Positions 61,114-64,000 of a DNA stretch of 64,000 nucleotides are shown piece by piece. Each line of letters starts with the position of its first letter. The stretch's first letter is position 1. A program made the translations under genes and the position numbers. This stretch comes from Eunapius fragilis (taxonomy: Eukaryota; Porifera; Demospongiae; Spongillida; Spongillidae), in assembly GCA_963681505.1 (NCBI GenBank), contig OY811987.1:1261066-1325065 (forward strand). Direction: 5' to 3'. The notes beneath the pieces were generated by a model. It was not told where the DNA came from, did not search any database, and saw nothing but the letters and a program-made list of their open reading frames with translations.

Positions 61114-64000
61114 TTAAATGCAATACTTAGAAAACATTCTATCAGCCAGTTCATGTTCCCCAACAGCTGGTACATGTAAAGCATTGATGATGGTCTCCCA
61201 TGTGTGAGGACTGGTCTTCCGTTTCTCCCATTCTGTAAATACCTGTTCAAATGAAAGTATACAGCCATCTGGTCTTCCAGCATTCTGGGCCTGTATGCTG
61301 TCCAATGTACCAGAGGGTAGCTTCAATTGGACTCCTACCAATCTCCACTTTGCAGAGATGACTGAGGCCACATCATTCAAAAGGTCACTTTGTTTAGGAA
61401 TGTTTTCACCTAAATGAAGTAAATTTAATGTATTATTATTCATCCTCCCAAGCTTTACACCATCCCAATTTAAGTTAAGTACTAAACCTAACCTTTTAGC
61501 CACACTTCATGGAGAGGAGACAGGAGAAATGTTTGTAGAGGATTTTTAGAGCAGGATGCATCTCTTGATTGAAGAGTCACAGATGTGTAATAAGCTGTGT
61601 GTCTTTCTTTAAATTCATTGCAGGGACAAACAAAACCAAACTGGGGTTTAACTTTAAGCACATTTGAAAAGCTCTGTTGTATTTCAAGACAGCAGTTGTG
61701 ACATATTTCAGTTTTACCATGGACGTGTATTTCAATATGGGTCACATGATCCACCAATGTGACCAAACATGAATGAAAGAACATCTTGATGCAATTTGAA
61801 TACACACACAAGAGGTTAATTCCTTTGTATGCAAGCTTCCACATTCCTGATGAAAGTAATGATGTAATTAGAAATCCAAATGCTCCACACTCAAGCCATC
61901 TGTTTTCATAATACACAGCACATGGCTCAACAGAGTCGGGATGTTGGGACAGTGAAGCTTCAATACCTCTGGTGTCCAGACCTTTGAGGAGTGATGGCAT
62001 GAAGTAATCTTTATTGCATTTACTGACAATTCCAAGATGGAGAAGAAGAGCAATCAGATCATGTGCCTCAAACATTGATGGTTTGTACACATGTGGAAAG
62101 TCCTGCTTCAGCAAATCAAGGAGCTTGATTGAAATAATTCCTTTCTCACGAGCTCTTGTAAATAGAGGATCATTGGCTTGTACACCATCTGTGTCATACA
62201 CAATGCATTTGATGATCTCAGTGACAATGTTGAGAAGTGCCTGTGGATTGGTGAAGACCACATTGGGAAGGATGGAGGGGTAGTACAATATGACATTGAG
62301 GTCAGAGAAGAACTGGAGGGCTGCTGCAGTGTCCTCCATCATGTGAAGTCTGCTGGCCACCTCACGGCACTCTTCAAAGCTAAGTAGCTCACTTTTGGTC
62401 TTTTTGGACTGTGACTGTATCTCTTGAACGAACACAAGCCATCTTAGAGGGATATCTTTTGGCTTCATCATTTTCTTCATAGACAGAATAGACTTACACA
62501 TATTCTGGGTAACTTTTCTGTCCGTTTCATCAGGCTTCTTTGTATTCATAGGAAAGATGACCTCCTTATTGGTTCTATTGCTGTATATCAGGTGATCCTC
62601 CTGTGATGGCGTGAGGAGCTCTAGTAGCTGTTTATTTTTGTCCTCCAATGTTTCACCATCACATTGGAGGTCTCGATGTGTACCAACTATTAGGAGCCTG
62701 GAGTCTCCATCTTGGTCTGCTGTCTGTGTGGCCTGTGCACAACATTGGAGGATCTCCTTGTTGGTCATCAAAGAGGCAGTGGAGGAGGTACAAGTACCCC
62801 TCTCATCATAATACTCAACTGTGGGATGGTCACTGAGCTTGTCACATAACCTGAGAACAAAGATGTTGAGGTTGGTGTGGTGCATAAATGCAGGCAGGAG
62901 TTGATGGAACTGTGGCTGTCCTCCTGAGTCAATGAAGTATAGCCAGCCCACATCAAGGAGGGGTGTGGCTGCATCCTTGGACCTGGCTATGTAGGGAATC
63001 AGTTGTTCTGTTACCTCAGACACCAATACTGGATCTATAGTTTGCTGTGGTTTTAGTTGTACGGCAGAATTAGTAACACTTGGAGAGGAAGAATGATTGG
63101 TTTGTGCCACCCTACTGCCAACTGGAGATGGAACATTATGAACTGCTTGCTTGTGGTCTTTCCTGTTGACAGTGTGTGCCAATAGTTCATACAACTCCTT
63201 ATCTGTTGCCTTTTTGTATGTAGAATTGTTCTTTAGTAGTGTGAGAATGGCCTGAACAGGCCTCTCCATCACTGGTGTGCTCTGTCTAACATCAGGTGGT
63301 GGTTCATTGAATAACATATGCATGAGGTGTGTTTTCCCTACACCAGCTGCTCCAATGATTAAAATCTTCATGAGGTAAGCAGAAACAAACCCATCTTTGA
63401 GGGCATCTTGGTACCTTGCTACAGCTGCTCTTGGATCTTCATCAATGGTAACAGCTGTCTCTTTAGCAATGACCACATTTCTTCAATTATAATAATTTAA
63501 TTAATTAACTTACCTGTATTAACAAAAATAGCATCACCAGTATGTTTCTGAAGCACACACCAATTTGGCTGTGTCATGATAACTGTATTCAGAGTGTCGT
63601 TTGTACACATGTTCCATACTTACCATCATTGGCCCAAGTTCATTCAAAACAGCTGGATGATTCTGTAAAAATATATATGAATCAAAAAAGAGATATTAAA
63701 TCCTCTTAAAAGCTAACGCACAAATTCCACAGGTACTCCTGATTCATTTTGAGGGACCCATCGTCTAGTCTTCTCATCTCTTGATATTGTCCAACCAGGT
63801 GAAAGCCCCTTTGAACAAAGAACGTTATAAATGACTTAACTACAATAGCCAGCAGACACTCACATGGTGTACAGATTTATGAGGTATGCCCATCCTCTCC
63901 TCCAAGTACCTCACTACTGGTTCATTATTCCAGGTAGTAGCCAGATCAATTGGTGTGAGGTTAAATATGTCTCTGTGATCTAATGCACATCCATGCTTCT
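61114..64000 (-). CDS. Ankyrin-Roc/COR-Death domain protein, copy 2 (partial at window end)
   Basis: Exons 61409-61114 (Death domain), 63480-61493 (GTPase/COR), 63568-63514, 63662-63624, 63808-63722 and the 3' end of an ankyrin exon from 63864 past the window. The first 200 residues of the GTPase part are nearly identical to copy 1. After about residue 270 the two diverge strongly (QSKKTKSELLSFEECREV against FSKKTKVDFLTLQQCLQV). The C-terminal half of the COR-like region differs most. The Death domain is close again (DVASVISAKWRLVGVQLKL). P-loop GAAGVGKT and GTHRD are intact. The junction at 63514/63480 has the same phase uncertainty as copy 1. Confidence 0.8.

Overview
This 64 kb window is eukaryotic and most likely from an early-branching animal, with a sponge as my best guess. 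The genes are intron-rich, with GT-AG introns of about 55 bp to over 1 kb, and belong to metazoan families: Rab4, atlastin, lysosomal glucosylceramidase and an aldo-keto reductase. It also carries an ankyrin-Roc/COR-Death-domain protein of the kind expanded in sponges and cnidarians, R2-type retroelements, and many foldback and inverted-repeat elements. The species cannot be fixed from the sequence alone.

The core is a five-gene block from about 14.8 to 42 kb: aldo-keto reductase (+, 14930-16975), glucosylceramidase (+, 21233-22839), Rab4 (-, 23091-28023), atlastin (+, 28433-35863) and an ANK-Roc-COR-Death protein (-, 37359-41903). I reconstructed exons from splice sites. The joined exons of AKR (281 aa), GBA (491 aa), Rab4 (210 aa) and atlastin (573 aa) are each a whole number of codons. 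Rab4 and atlastin are head to head across about 410 bp; GBA and Rab4 are tail to tail.

Partial second copies flank the block. On the left (1-14 kb) lie an AKR copy broken by a 110-bp deletion, a stub of a GBA 5' end, a hAT transposase fragment, a Rab4 copy without exons 1-3 and in inverted orientation, and two apparently intact GBA genes on the minus strand. On the right (46.8-64 kb) lie a scrambled, frameshifted atlastin pseudogene and a second ANK-Roc-COR-Death gene that runs off the window. This is either a real segmental duplication and inversion or two haplotypes joined in assembly.

The duplicated copies act as occupied and empty sites, which exposes precise insertions: a 3.45-kb R2-type retrotransposon (4-bp duplication), a CAG...CTG MITE (5-bp duplication), and a 2.1-kb composite element. 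That composite is the most unusual thing here. Each unit has a roughly 280-295-bp foldback (ACAAG...CTTGT) at one end, a cargo with a GAA run, and a 22-nt stem-loop (9-bp arms, 4-nt loop) at the other end, preceded by CCTAYAT and often followed by GATA. At least four units occur, with stem sequences that change in a compensatory way and no visible target-site duplication. The element from 50142 to 54697 forms a dense cluster at the junction between duplicated blocks.

Introns are packed with microsatellites and 18-32-bp minisatellites whose copy number differs between paralogous copies. Long open frames in these arrays are artefacts of repeats.
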